Shown piece by piece: positions 16,301-23,100 of a stretch of DNA of 37,445 nt. Position 1 is the stretch's first letter, and every line of letters starts with the position of its first letter. The notes under the pieces were generated by a model. That model was not told where the DNA came from, ran no database searches, and saw only the letters and a program-made list of their open reading frames with translations. This DNA comes from Treponema sp. (GTDB lineage: Bacteria > Spirochaetota > Spirochaetia > Treponematales > Treponemataceae). The stretch spans positions 1-37,445 of the forward strand of contig JAEELR010000024.1 of the NCBI GenBank assembly GCA_016282835.1, written 5' to 3'. The position numbers and the translations under genes were made by a program.

Positions 16301-16582
16301 TAAGTCTAAAATGCCTGCGTAGGGTTTTGTTTTTACAAGGCAGTTTTTACTGTAAGTCTCCTGTAAAAAACTATATGCTTTTTCGAAATTTGGATTTTGA
16401 GTTCCGCCCGGGATGGCTCTTTCTAAAAGTTTTTTTATTCCGTTTCCAACAAATTTCCGCACCTCGTCTTTTGTTCTTTGTGGCGCGTTAAACTTTTTTA
16501 AAACAATGTTTGTGCTGTCAGTTAAATCGTCGAGAGTGTCCAGTATTGTTCCGTCCATGTCAAAAATGATTGCGTTTTTCAT
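13355..16582 (-). CDS. Fusion of a HAD phosphatase (phosphoglycolate phosphatase type) with MutS2
   Basis: 1075 residues in one open frame. Residues 1 to about 217 form a complete Gph-like HAD phosphatase: DMDGT (Asp8, Asp10), Ser109 in VSNKP, Lys143, and GDSDVD (Asp168, Asp172). After an acidic linker (about 218-232) the MutS2 part begins at about 233 with KELDFYRIRDEIASLSS, as in free-standing MutS2. It has the core ATPase with Walker A GPNTGGKT (about 564-571), LLLDELASGTDP and ATTHHG, a long charged coiled coil (about 740-890), a small beta domain, and a C-terminal Smr nuclease-like domain (about 998-1075, LLGMRCEQAL and HGKGDG). MutS2 rescues stalled ribosomes or acts on recombination and oxidised DNA, depending on species. 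No internal Met near the junction would allow separate translation. AAGGAC precedes the ATG. Confidence 0.93.
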   Translation of the reverse strand: MKNAIIFDMDGTILDTLDDLTDSTNIVLKKFNAPQRTKDEVRKFVGNGIKKLLERAIPGGTQNPNFEKAYSFLQETYSKNCLVKTKPYAGILDLMKTLKANGIKMGIVSNKPDAQVKELNRIFFSEYIDSTCAIGAQEGIKLKPQPDSVYKVLENLNVNKDQAFYAGDSDVDYQTSLNAGLDCISVLWGFRTEEQLTSCGASNFAQVPNDILSYFSIESKTNSDSEEETDIFLKGQIAKELDFYRIRDEIASLSSTEEGKDFTLKREASSDSNKINEIKNISMEWEKILTTTRSNPIEYFPQVQKSFQALKVSGTQLSKEELFAIGKFCISSRKLKEIIKTSSENFTLPLLTKNAEAMSDLSFVENEIFSVIDSYGEIRDLPALKEIRKNILNLQKQIENAIKKYTSDSSLNTVLQSNVPVYRSDRQLLAVKASNRSKISGIVHEVSSTGQTVYIEPDEVVKANNMLVEAEYKLISETKKILRELTSKISLYRNELEENHKILIKLDSYAAGTKYKIQHSGVFALECSEGQTLKLLKVRHPLLGEKCVPLDIEYLEGKKILIITGPNTGGKTVTLKTIALSALLNQAGFPVLASDGTALPVFTKIFADIGDEQSIDSSLSTFSAHMKKHSQMLEHADENTLLLLDELASGTDPQEGGALAMAELDTFLERKSWVIATTHHGILKNYGYTNPYCINASVDFDKNTLRPTYRLLMGVPGESHALEIAGESGIAQEVIDKAKNYLNTEQADVSTLIKGLTEKHSELDKLVEEQKEEKILLEEKKLKQQEKELKLKEKELELKTIEQKQSFAFLSESRKELENLIRKIREGEITREKTLGAKNFISSLQEKLSERDMLLESEKEKLEEEKEKHSGEVKIFENGMKLTSKNSKSKSNKKTKARLSNSKALEYATAIELPARKSNETKKIELKEGIEVLAGKEKRKGILGSKTKNNFYTVHFGSIKMNFKEEEIIPAEAPSNQSKINLSVEYANTEYKTEKPKFELRLLGMRCEQALKEVQKQLDLCAITGFKSFSIIHGKGDGILQQAVKDLLSNYPGIKDFHFARPEDGGSGKTYVELE

Positions 16583-16620
16583 AAAGTCCTTTTTTGTTAA
16601 GCGATGTTTTTATTAGAGTA

Positions 16621-16649
16621 AATTTATAGTTTTATATTTCTTTATTCAA
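16621..16649 (-). promoter_or_regulatory. Candidate promoter for the HAD-MutS2 gene
   Basis: On the minus strand TTGAAT (16649-16644) and TAAATT (16626-16621) have a 17-nt spacer. Hexamers are imperfect and the region is AT-rich, so this is tentative. Confidence 0.35.
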
Positions 16650-16680
16650 TATTTGGTGTTGTTAGTTTTATATCAGCATC

Positions 16681-16848
16681 TGTATAGTACAGATTCCGAA
16701 ACAAGTTCGGAATGACAGATTTATTCTTCACTATAAAGAAGAAGTTTGTCATGCTGAATTCATTTCAGCATCTGTGTAGTACAGATTCTAAAGCCATGCT
16801 CAGAATGACAGGTTGTTGTGGTTTCGACAGGCTCAACCACCGTGTTAT
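16681..16848 (+). repeat. Cluster of short palindromic repeats upstream of HAD-MutS2
   Basis: Contains AGATTCCGAAACAAGTTCGG (16691 on, followed by AATGACAG), the inverted pair GCTGAAT/TTCAGC near 16753, a diverged copy AGATTCTAAAGCC...CAGAATGACA (16783-16810), and a GGTTTCGACAGGCTCAACC hairpin (16817-16839). These are the same families as at 13261 and around 25390 and 32556. The rest of the 481-nt gene-free stretch 16583-17063 holds the repeat at 16892 and promoters. Confidence 0.8.
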
Positions 16849-16891
16849 TCAATATTTACTAAGCCCGGTATGGAGCACCTGCGAAGCAGTC

Positions 16892-16930
16892 CGGAGGATG
16901 ACCGGAAGGGAAGTGCGTAACACCGGATGA
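16892..16930 (+). repeat. Second copy of the diverged repeat seen at 2703-2743
   Basis: GGAGGATGACCGGAAGGGAA and the following CACCGGATGA align with 2703-2743. The preceding bases contain further CCGG palindromes. Function unknown. Confidence 0.45.
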
Positions 16931-17008
16931 AAAAGAAATGATTTGTCACAAGAAGAAATTTTTTGCGGGAGAGAAAACTGGCGTCCATAAAAATAAAAAT
17001 CAATTTAA

Positions 17009-17037
17009 TTGAAAAAATAACCTGTCTTTAGTATCAT
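17009..17037 (+). promoter_or_regulatory. Probable gpsA-ffh promoter
   Basis: TTGAAA (17009-17014), a 17-nt spacer and TATCAT (17032-17037). The start point would be near 17044, and AAAGGAA (17052-17058) then serves as ribosome site for ATG 17064. Confidence 0.55.
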
Positions 17038-17063
17038 AATAAAAATATTGGAAAGGAAATTAT

Positions 17064-18161
17064 ATGGATAAAAAAAATATTGGTATAATTGGTGCCGGAG
17101 CCTGGGGAACTGCTTTGGGAACTGCTTTGTCTCATGGCGGTCACTGTGTTGAACTTTGGGCTTTGGAAGAAGATGTAACTGATTCAATAAATAATGAACA
17201 CGAAAATAAACGCTATTTGCCTGGACTTCTTTTGGATGAAAATGTTAGGGCAAGCTGCGACATAAAAAAAGTTGCTGAAGGAAAAGATATTGTAATTATG
17301 GCAAGCCCTTCTTTGTACCTTGCTTCTACAATTTCGAAATTCTGCGATGTAAAAAATATTCAGGACGGCTCAACTATAATTGCTTCGTTGACAAAGGGAT
17401 TTGTTCCTTCTAAAGACAGTGAGCTTCCTGGTTTGGTTCTGGATACAATGGAAAGTGCACTGCCTGCGTGCTACAAAAACTGCACGGTTTATATTGCAGG
17501 TCCAAGTCATGCGGAAGAAGTTGCTGTTGGAAAAATTACGGGACTTATTTCTGCCAGTAACCATCACAGAAATGCGATTATTGTGCGCGATGTTCTTCGT
17601 GATGCAAAGGGTATTATGGCTTATGCTTCGTTTGACACAATTGGCGTTCAGATTTGTGCTGCTGCTAAAAATGTTATTGCTGTAATTTACGGTGCCCTGG
17701 ATGCGCTTGCTGAAACCAGTGAAATTTTTGGCGATAATACAGAGAGCCTTTTGATGGCTGCGGGATTAAATGAAATCCAAACGTTAGGTTTTGCAATGGG
17801 TGCTACTCACGCTCAGACTTTTACTTCTATAAGCGGGGTAGGTGATCTGGATGTTACCTGTAAGTCTAAGTTCGGCAGAAACAGACGGTTTGGTCATGAT
17901 ATTATTAAGACTGATATTTTGTCTCAGTTTAAAGATTTAGATGATTTGATTTTGAATGTTAAGAAGGTCGGATATTTGCCGGAAGGTGCTGTTGCCTGTA
18001 AGTATGTTCATCAGATTGCTGTGGCTAAAAATTTGAAGCTGCCAATCTGTGAGGCTCTGTTCCATCTTTTGAATAAGGAAATTACTCCTGAAAAATGTCT
18101 TGAGTCTTTGATTAACAGAGATAATATGAAAAAAATTCTTAAACGACACGAGGGAAGATAA
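17064..18161 (+). CDS. gpsA: Glycerol-3-phosphate dehydrogenase [NAD(P)+]
   Basis: 365 residues; a little longer than the usual 330-340. GpsA reduces dihydroxyacetone phosphate to sn-glycerol 3-phosphate, the backbone for phospholipids. The Rossmann motif GAGAWGTALG is at residues 9-18, SLTKGF near 111-116, the block AGPSHAEEVA near 148, and the catalytic lysine in CAAAKNVIAV near 208, followed by the C-terminal GVGDLDVTC.S..GRNR signature near 259. All diagnostic residues are present. Its TAA overlaps the ATG of ffh by one base (TAATG), so the two are translated together. Confidence 0.96.
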   Translation: MDKKNIGIIGAGAWGTALGTALSHGGHCVELWALEEDVTDSINNEHENKRYLPGLLLDENVRASCDIKKVAEGKDIVIMASPSLYLASTISKFCDVKNIQDGSTIIASLTKGFVPSKDSELPGLVLDTMESALPACYKNCTVYIAGPSHAEEVAVGKITGLISASNHHRNAIIVRDVLRDAKGIMAYASFDTIGVQICAAAKNVIAVIYGALDALAETSEIFGDNTESLLMAAGLNEIQTLGFAMGATHAQTFTSISGVGDLDVTCKSKFGRNRRFGHDIIKTDILSQFKDLDDLILNVKKVGYLPEGAVACKYVHQIAVAKNLKLPICEALFHLLNKEITPEKCLESLINRDNMKKILKRHEGR

Positions 18162-19564
18162 TGCTTGAAAAAATTACCGGCACTTTTGCCAACATTATAA
18201 AAACGATTAGCGGCAAGTCTAAGATTACAGAGAAAAATATTGAAGAAACTGTTGAACAGATTAAGATGGCTTTGCTTGAGGCTGATGTTAATTTACGCGT
18301 TGTAAGAAGATTCGTTAACAGTACAGTAGAAGAAGCTAAGGGTGAAAAAGTTTTACGCTCTGTAGATCCTGGTCAGCAGTTTGTTAAAATTATTTACGAT
18401 AAAATCTGTGCAATGCTCGGCGACAAAAAAACTGACCTTGCTCTTAAAGGCCCGGACACTCAGTCTGTTATTCTTTTGCTTGGTCTTCAGGGTGCCGGTA
18501 AAACTACTGCAGCTCATAAGCTTGCATTTAAATTAAAGAAAGATGGTCGTCGTCCTCTGCTTGTTGCCTGCGACTTGGTTCGTCCTGCTGCTATGGAACA
18601 GCTTCGTGTTCTGGGAGAAAAAATTTCTGTTCCTGTTTATAAGGAAGATGGTGCAAAGGATGCAGTTAAAGTTGTAAAGAATGCAATTGATTACGCAAAG
18701 AAGAATGGGCTTGATACGGTTATTTTAGATACTGCCGGCCGACTTCAGATTGATACAGACATGATGAAGGAGCTTGTTGATATAAAGAAATGCTGTTCAC
18801 CTTCAGAAACAATTCTTGTTGCAGATTCAATGACGGGTCAGAATGCCGTAGACATTGCAAAAAGCTTTGATGAGCAGCTGGGCTTAACCGGTGTAATTCT
18901 TACCAAGTTCGATTCAGATGCCCGTGGTGGTGCGGCTCTTTCATTAAAGACAATTACCGGCAAACCAATTTTGTATATCGGTACAGGTGAAAAGACTGAA
19001 GACTTTGAGATTTTCCATCCTGACAGAATTGCAAGCAGAATACTGGGAATGGGTGATGTTGTAAGTCTTGTTGAAAAGGCTCAGGAAACTGTAGATGCAG
19101 AAGAGGCTTTAAAGCTTCAGAAGAAAATGCAGCGCAACGAGTTTTCTTTGCAGGATATGCTTGAACAGTTTGAATCTGTAGAAAAAATGGGAAGCATGTC
19201 GAGTCTTATGGATATGATGCCGGGGCTTGCAGGACAGGTTTCAGAAGATCAGATTGATAAGGCAGGGATTAAACATCAGAAAGCAATTATTCAGGCAATG
19301 ACCTATAAGGAAAGATTGAACCACTTGATTATAGGCCCTTCCAGAAGAAAGCGAATTGCAAAAGGAAGCGGTACCTCTGTTCAGGAAGTTAATAAGCTGA
19401 TTAAGCAGTTTGAAAAGATGAAGCTTACAATGAAAAAACTTACCCGCAACAAGGGAATGCAGGCACGCTTAATGCAGCAGATGGGCGGAATGGATATGAG
19501 TAAGCTTGGCGGTCAGCTTGGAGGAATGAAGCTTCCTAATGGGTTTAATTTCCCTGGATTTTAA
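18161..19564 (+). CDS. ffh: Signal recognition particle protein Ffh
   Basis: 467 residues. Ffh is the SRP GTPase that binds 4.5S RNA and hydrophobic signal sequences and delivers ribosomes to FtsY. The helical N domain (1 to about 90) leads to the G domain with GLQGAGKTTAAHKLA (about 108-122), DLVRPAA, DTAGRLQ and TKFDSDARGGAALS, then the methionine-rich M domain (about 325-467), including SRRKRIAKGSGTSVQEVNKL, the RNA-binding block. The C-terminus (MQQMGGMDMSKLGGQLGGM) is the usual flexible tail. Coupled to gpsA upstream; an association of membrane-lipid and membrane-protein biogenesis is plausible but may just be chance order. Confidence 0.97.
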   Translation: MLEKITGTFANIIKTISGKSKITEKNIEETVEQIKMALLEADVNLRVVRRFVNSTVEEAKGEKVLRSVDPGQQFVKIIYDKICAMLGDKKTDLALKGPDTQSVILLLGLQGAGKTTAAHKLAFKLKKDGRRPLLVACDLVRPAAMEQLRVLGEKISVPVYKEDGAKDAVKVVKNAIDYAKKNGLDTVILDTAGRLQIDTDMMKELVDIKKCCSPSETILVADSMTGQNAVDIAKSFDEQLGLTGVILTKFDSDARGGAALSLKTITGKPILYIGTGEKTEDFEIFHPDRIASRILGMGDVVSLVEKAQETVDAEEALKLQKKMQRNEFSLQDMLEQFESVEKMGSMSSLMDMMPGLAGQVSEDQIDKAGIKHQKAIIQAMTYKERLNHLIIGPSRRKRIAKGSGTSVQEVNKLIKQFEKMKLTMKKLTRNKGMQARLMQQMGGMDMSKLGGQLGGMKLPNGFNFPGF

Positions 19565-19649
19565 TTTTTTTGAATGATTGATTACTTTTGGTTTTAGAAT
19601 TGCTCACAGCTGATGCTTAAAAATCATAAATTAAACGGATTTATTTATT

Positions 19650-20834
19650 ATGGAATTTATTGAACAAAATATGCCGGAGCCTGGAAAAACTGTTCTGGTT
19701 GGAATGTCTGGCGGAGTTGATTCAACTCTTACGGCTTTAAGTTTAAAGAAAAATGGATGTAATGTAATTGGCGTTACTATGTCTTTGTGGGACGGTTCAA
19801 TTCCTGAAGTAAAGGCAAAGAATCCGGACAAGAAAATTAAAGAAGCGTGTTACGGTCCTGGTGAAGAAGAAAATATTGAAGAGTGCGAGAAATTCTGTAA
19901 AGAAAATGGCATTGAATATCATGTAGTTGATGTTCACTCTGAGTATAAAGAAAAAGTTCTTGAGTATTTCAAAAAAGAGTATCGAAGCGGACGAACGCCA
20001 AATCCATGCATCATGTGCAACAGAAATATTAAATTTGGTGCAATGCTTGACGCTGTAGAAAAGCTTGGGATTAAGTATGATTATTTTTGTACGGGACACT
20101 ATGCAAAAATTGTAAGACCAAAAGAGGGATTATACGGAACGGATAAAAGGCCTTTTATGATTGCAGGCGCTACGGATGTTTCAAAAGACCAGACATATTT
20201 TTTGTATCGCATTCCAAGTACAACCTTAGAAAAAGTGCGCTTTCCTTTAGCAACTAAATTGAAGTCTGAAGTTTTTGAACTTGCCCGTGAAGCAAATCTT
20301 GAAGCGGCAGCTCGTGAAGAAAGCCAGGATTTTGTTGGTGAAGAATATTTTGATCTTTTGTTTGCAGATAAACCTTCTGTTCCCGGCGATATAATTGATT
20401 TGGACGGACATATTTTGGGAAGGCATAAAGGAATTGAGCACTATACAGTGGGACAAAGAAAAGGACTGGGGATTGCCATGAAATATCCTGTGTATGTTCA
20501 TTCAATTGATGCTAAAAATAATGTAGTTGTTCTGGCTCCAAACGATGCCTTAAATTCTTCCGGTTTAATTGCAGATGATTTTGTCTGGCCGGCAGAGGTT
20601 GAACCTAACGAAAAAATTAAGGCCCTGGTAAAAATCAGGCTTGCAAGTAAACCTGTTCCCTGTACTGTAGAAAAATATATTCCGTCTGAGGATGACACTT
20701 TTGCTTACAATGGAACTGCATGGAAAATCACTTTTGATGAAAGCCAGAGGGCAGTTGCTCCGGGGCAGTCAGCAGTTTTGTATAATGACGGTGTAATTAT
20801 AGGCGGCGGAGTTATTGCCCGAACCATAAAATAA
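19650..20834 (+). CDS. mnmA: tRNA-specific 2-thiouridylase MnmA, variant lacking the usual second cysteine
   Basis: 394 residues. MnmA places sulphur on C2 of the wobble uridine of Lys, Glu and Gln tRNAs. The PP-loop SGGVDS is at 20-25 and the central block NPCIMCNRNIKFG at 118-130 gives Cys120 and Cys123; the later GHYTVGQRKGLGI-type block (EHYTVGQRKG) is present. Compared with E. coli-type MnmA, the position of the second catalytic cysteine (STGICFI) reads ESQDFVGEE (224-232), without cysteine. There is also an extra region EACYGPGEEENIEECEKFC (66-83) with three cysteines. This fits the MnmA subgroup with a CxxC, which may use an iron-sulphur cluster. There is no clear Shine-Dalgarno before ATG 19650. 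The DTW gene follows after 10 nt. Confidence 0.92.
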   Translation: MEFIEQNMPEPGKTVLVGMSGGVDSTLTALSLKKNGCNVIGVTMSLWDGSIPEVKAKNPDKKIKEACYGPGEEENIEECEKFCKENGIEYHVVDVHSEYKEKVLEYFKKEYRSGRTPNPCIMCNRNIKFGAMLDAVEKLGIKYDYFCTGHYAKIVRPKEGLYGTDKRPFMIAGATDVSKDQTYFLYRIPSTTLEKVRFPLATKLKSEVFELAREANLEAAAREESQDFVGEEYFDLLFADKPSVPGDIIDLDGHILGRHKGIEHYTVGQRKGLGIAMKYPVYVHSIDAKNNVVVLAPNDALNSSGLIADDFVWPAEVEPNEKIKALVKIRLASKPVPCTVEKYIPSEDDTFAYNGTAWKITFDESQRAVAPGQSAVLYNDGVIIGGGVIARTIK

Positions 20835-20844
20835 GTATTGTCTT

Positions 20845-21531
20845 ATGCGTGAAGTTTGTTATAAATGTTTCAGGCCTCTTTCATCCTGTTATTGTAAGTA
20901 TGTAAAGAAAGTGGATTGCGGCGTAAAGTTTATTTTTTTAATGCATCCGAAAGAAGCTAAAAAGCAGAAAACAGGGACCGGGCGGCTTGCTCATTTGTGT
21001 CTGCCTGAAAGTGAAATTTTTGTCGGAATCGATTTTACGAATAATAAACAGCTTAATGATTTGCTGCAGAATCCAAAGTATTATCCGGTGCTAATGTATC
21101 CTAATGAAAACGCTATAGATGCTTCGAGTGAAAATCTGGCAGTTGAATTGAAAGATAAAATCTTAATGCCGATTATCATTGATTCGACATGGTTCTGTTC
21201 AAGAAAAATATTGAAGACCAGTAAAAATCTTATGACGCTTCCAAGATTTAGTTTTATAAATCAGTATAAATCTGTGTTTACATTTAAAACTGAGCCGAAA
21301 GAATATTGTGTTTCTACAATTGAGACCTGCTATTACTTAATCAATGAACTGAAGGAACAGAAGCTGGTAAATAAAGACTGTGATACACGGCCGTTAATGA
21401 ATGTTTTTACAAAGATGATTGAGTTTCAGTTAAAGAAAGAAAATGAAAGAATTGAGAGCGGGCTTCCCGGAGCTCATGCCTACGACAGTAAATACACAAA
21501 GCTCAAGGAAATCCCGACATTCAATTTTTAA
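20845..21531 (+). CDS. DTW-domain protein, probable tRNA-uridine aminocarboxypropyltransferase
   Basis: 228 residues. DTW-domain enzymes (TapT/Tuaa family, related to Tsr3) move the aminocarboxypropyl group of S-adenosylmethionine to uridine in tRNA, giving acp3U. Visible are the N-terminal zinc-type cysteines C5..C8 and C15.C17 (CYKCFRPLSSCYC), the motif HPKEAKKQKTGTGRLAH for the SAM pocket, and the signature D-[ST]-x-W as IDSTW at 112-116, then LPRFSF and the helix STIETC. It lies 10 nt after mnmA, so two tRNA modifications are probably co-expressed. A hairpin terminator overlaps its stop. Confidence 0.88.
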   Translation: MREVCYKCFRPLSSCYCKYVKKVDCGVKFIFLMHPKEAKKQKTGTGRLAHLCLPESEIFVGIDFTNNKQLNDLLQNPKYYPVLMYPNENAIDASSENLAVELKDKILMPIIIDSTWFCSRKILKTSKNLMTLPRFSFINQYKSVFTFKTEPKEYCVSTIETCYYLINELKEQKLVNKDCDTRPLMNVFTKMIEFQLKKENERIESGLPGAHAYDSKYTKLKEIPTFNF

Positions 21532-21551
21532 GTTAAATGTCGAGTTTTTTA
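21515..21551 (+). terminator. Terminator of the mnmA-DTW operon, overlapping the stop codon
   Basis: CGACATT (21515-21521) pairs perfectly with AATGTCG (21536-21542), followed by AG and six T residues. The left arm lies in the last codons of the DTW gene. Confidence 0.75.
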
Positions 21552-21564
21552 TTAATCAGTAGAC

Positions 21565-21704
21565 AAAAATGTGTCCGCTCCCAGAAAAGACAGGCTGTTT
21601 CACACGGTTGAAGGGTATAAGGTGTTTGACTCACTCGCTTGCGCTCGTTCGCCCCTTCAAAGTGTTCAACAGCCTTCTGCTTTTCTTCGCGCTACCACAT
21701 TTTT
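21565..21704. mobile_element. Nested inverted-repeat (MITE-like) element, copy 1
   Basis: About 140 bp folds back on itself through four matched blocks: AAAAATGTG with CACATTTTT (outer ends), AGAAAAG with CTTTTCT, AGGCTGTT with AACAGCCT, and TTGAAGGG with CCCTTCAA around a loop of about 37 nt. No open frame of note. The right arm shares a 25-nt exact match (inverted) with 32598-32622, and the CTGGGAGCGGA part of the left arm, read in reverse complement, recurs at 25549-25559. It fills most of the 208-nt gap between the DTW gene and the lipoprotein. Confidence 0.75.
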
Positions 21705-21739
21705 GAATTTCTTGTTAAATCAAACTCAACATTCAATTT

Positions 21740-22903
21740 CTAATTAATCGTTTTGCTGGAATTCAAATACCCAGGTGTTACTTCTTTTGTTTTAATCCAT
21801 TCGTCTTTTGAGTCTGCATAAATTGTTTCGTTAGAATCTGCTGCATCATCTTCTGCTTCTGCATTTGTTTCATCTAGAAGTCCACTAATGTTCTGTCGTG
21901 ACATGCTTCTTGCTGCTGCTGACTTTGTAATGCCGTTTGAGTCAAAATACGGGCCGTTCCAGATTTTGCTTTCAACCAGGACTGAAGCATAAGGTGTGTA
22001 TGAATCTTCGAGCATTCCGTCCTGTGTATAAATGAATCCATCAAGCGCTTCGTTTGTATAGGAATTTCTTACGATTACAACATCACCGGTTGCATTGAAA
22101 ACAGACTTTGTACTTTCTGCCCATAAGTCAATTGCCGTATCACAGGAATCAATGTGAGTTGAAATGCATTTGTCTTCATTTGTTTCGCTGAAAATTCCTT
22201 CTTCCACTTCATCCTTGTAAGTTGGTGTCCTTAAATGAACTGTAATGTAATCTCCTTTCTGTACATCGATTGCAGGGAATTTAAATTTTCTGTCCTCACC
22301 GCTGCTTGCACAAACTAATTCGATGCCGCTTAAGTTTCCGTCTTTTGTGCAGATAAGCTCAGCGAATTCACTTTTATGCACTGTTGTTTCACCGGATTTC
22401 ACTGAAGCATAGCCGATTCTGATTTCAGAAAGCAAAAGGCCTGCCATGTTTGTGTTGTAGCCTGTGAACGGTAAGCTTAGTGTAAGTGTATTTCCGCTTT
22501 CATCTGTTGCAACTGTGTCCAGAATGTATTCAATTCCTGTCTTGCAGATTGATTCAAAATCGTAGGTCACAGAGTTTTCTGTACTGTTGTAGGAATCTGC
22601 AGAAACATTCAGCTTTGTGTCTGAAGCTTTTTCTGAAAGGATTGAGTTTTCAAGCGTAACATTTTTGTTAAAGTACAAAACCAGGTTATTGCTGCTTGAA
22701 AGACTGAAATCCAGCAATACAGGAAGAACTGTGTTTTCTACAAAAGTGATTGGTTCTTCGGTAGTAATTGCCTTTACAACATCAGAAGGATTTGAACAAC
22801 CCGTTGGAATAAAACTTGCTGATACAGAAAAAGTAATGGCAAGTGTCGGTAGAATGGTTTTAAATAGAATTCTTTTAAACATATTTTTCTTTTGCATATA
22901 CAT
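21740..22903 (-). CDS. Lipoprotein with lamin-tail-like domain
   Basis: 387 residues. The start ATG 22903 has AGGAGG five bases upstream on the minus strand. The N-terminus MYMQKKNMFKRILFK, a hydrophobic core and the lipobox FIPTGC (Cys36) mark a lipoprotein. Residues about 50-150 look like an immunoglobulin-type domain. The region from about 153 (GLLLSEIRIGYASV, then SEFAELICTKDGNLSGIEL) to the end (SAAARSMSRQ and WIKTKEVTPGYLN) follows the lamin-tail pattern: LISEi, EFvELyN, S..R and TPG..N. Lamin-tail domains are common in secreted spirochaete proteins of unknown role. Divergently transcribed from argR, sharing a 197-nt upstream region with an ArgR-box-like palindrome. Confidence 0.75.
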   Translation of the reverse strand: MYMQKKNMFKRILFKTILPTLAITFSVSASFIPTGCSNPSDVVKAITTEEPITFVENTVLPVLLDFSLSSSNNLVLYFNKNVTLENSILSEKASDTKLNVSADSYNSTENSVTYDFESICKTGIEYILDTVATDESGNTLTLSLPFTGYNTNMAGLLLSEIRIGYASVKSGETTVHKSEFAELICTKDGNLSGIELVCASSGEDRKFKFPAIDVQKGDYITVHLRTPTYKDEVEEGIFSETNEDKCISTHIDSCDTAIDLWAESTKSVFNATGDVVIVRNSYTNEALDGFIYTQDGMLEDSYTPYASVLVESKIWNGPYFDSNGITKSAAARSMSRQNISGLLDETNAEAEDDAADSNETIYADSKDEWIKTKEVTPGYLNSSKTIN

Positions 22904-23008
22904 ATACGCCTCCTATACATACATATATACATTCACCTGTAAAAATTATTAAAAGTTGAGAAAAAAAATGAATTTGGTCAGGGATGTCTAAAAAGATAAA
23001 TTTTTTTC

Positions 23009-23038
23009 TTGCATTAAATTGCATAAATTATGTATATT
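23009..23038 (+). promoter_or_regulatory. Probable argR promoter
   Basis: TTGCAT (23009-23014), 18-nt spacer, TATATT (23033-23038). The -10 box lies inside the palindrome at 23019-23045, so a bound regulator would block it. Confidence 0.45.
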
Positions 23039-23045
23039 TATGCAA
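23019..23045. promoter_or_regulatory. Palindromic operator, candidate ARG box (ArgR self-regulation)
   Basis: A perfect inverted repeat TTGCATAAA (23019-23027) and TTTATGCAA (23037-23045) with a 9-nt AT-rich centre. ARG boxes of other bacteria are AT-rich palindromes with TGCAT/TGAAT arms and similar spacing. It overlaps the argR promoter and also lies about 116 nt in front of the divergent lipoprotein gene. Confidence 0.6.
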
Positions 23046-23100
23046 GATTAGAGAATTTCTATAAATTAGAGATTTTAGAGATTTTGATATATAAAAATGG

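Noticed and set aside
16712-16930. 72-residue plus-strand frame between HAD-MutS2 and gpsA
   Set aside because: It is made up of the palindromic repeats; its protein has no family resemblance and its start lacks a ribosome site.
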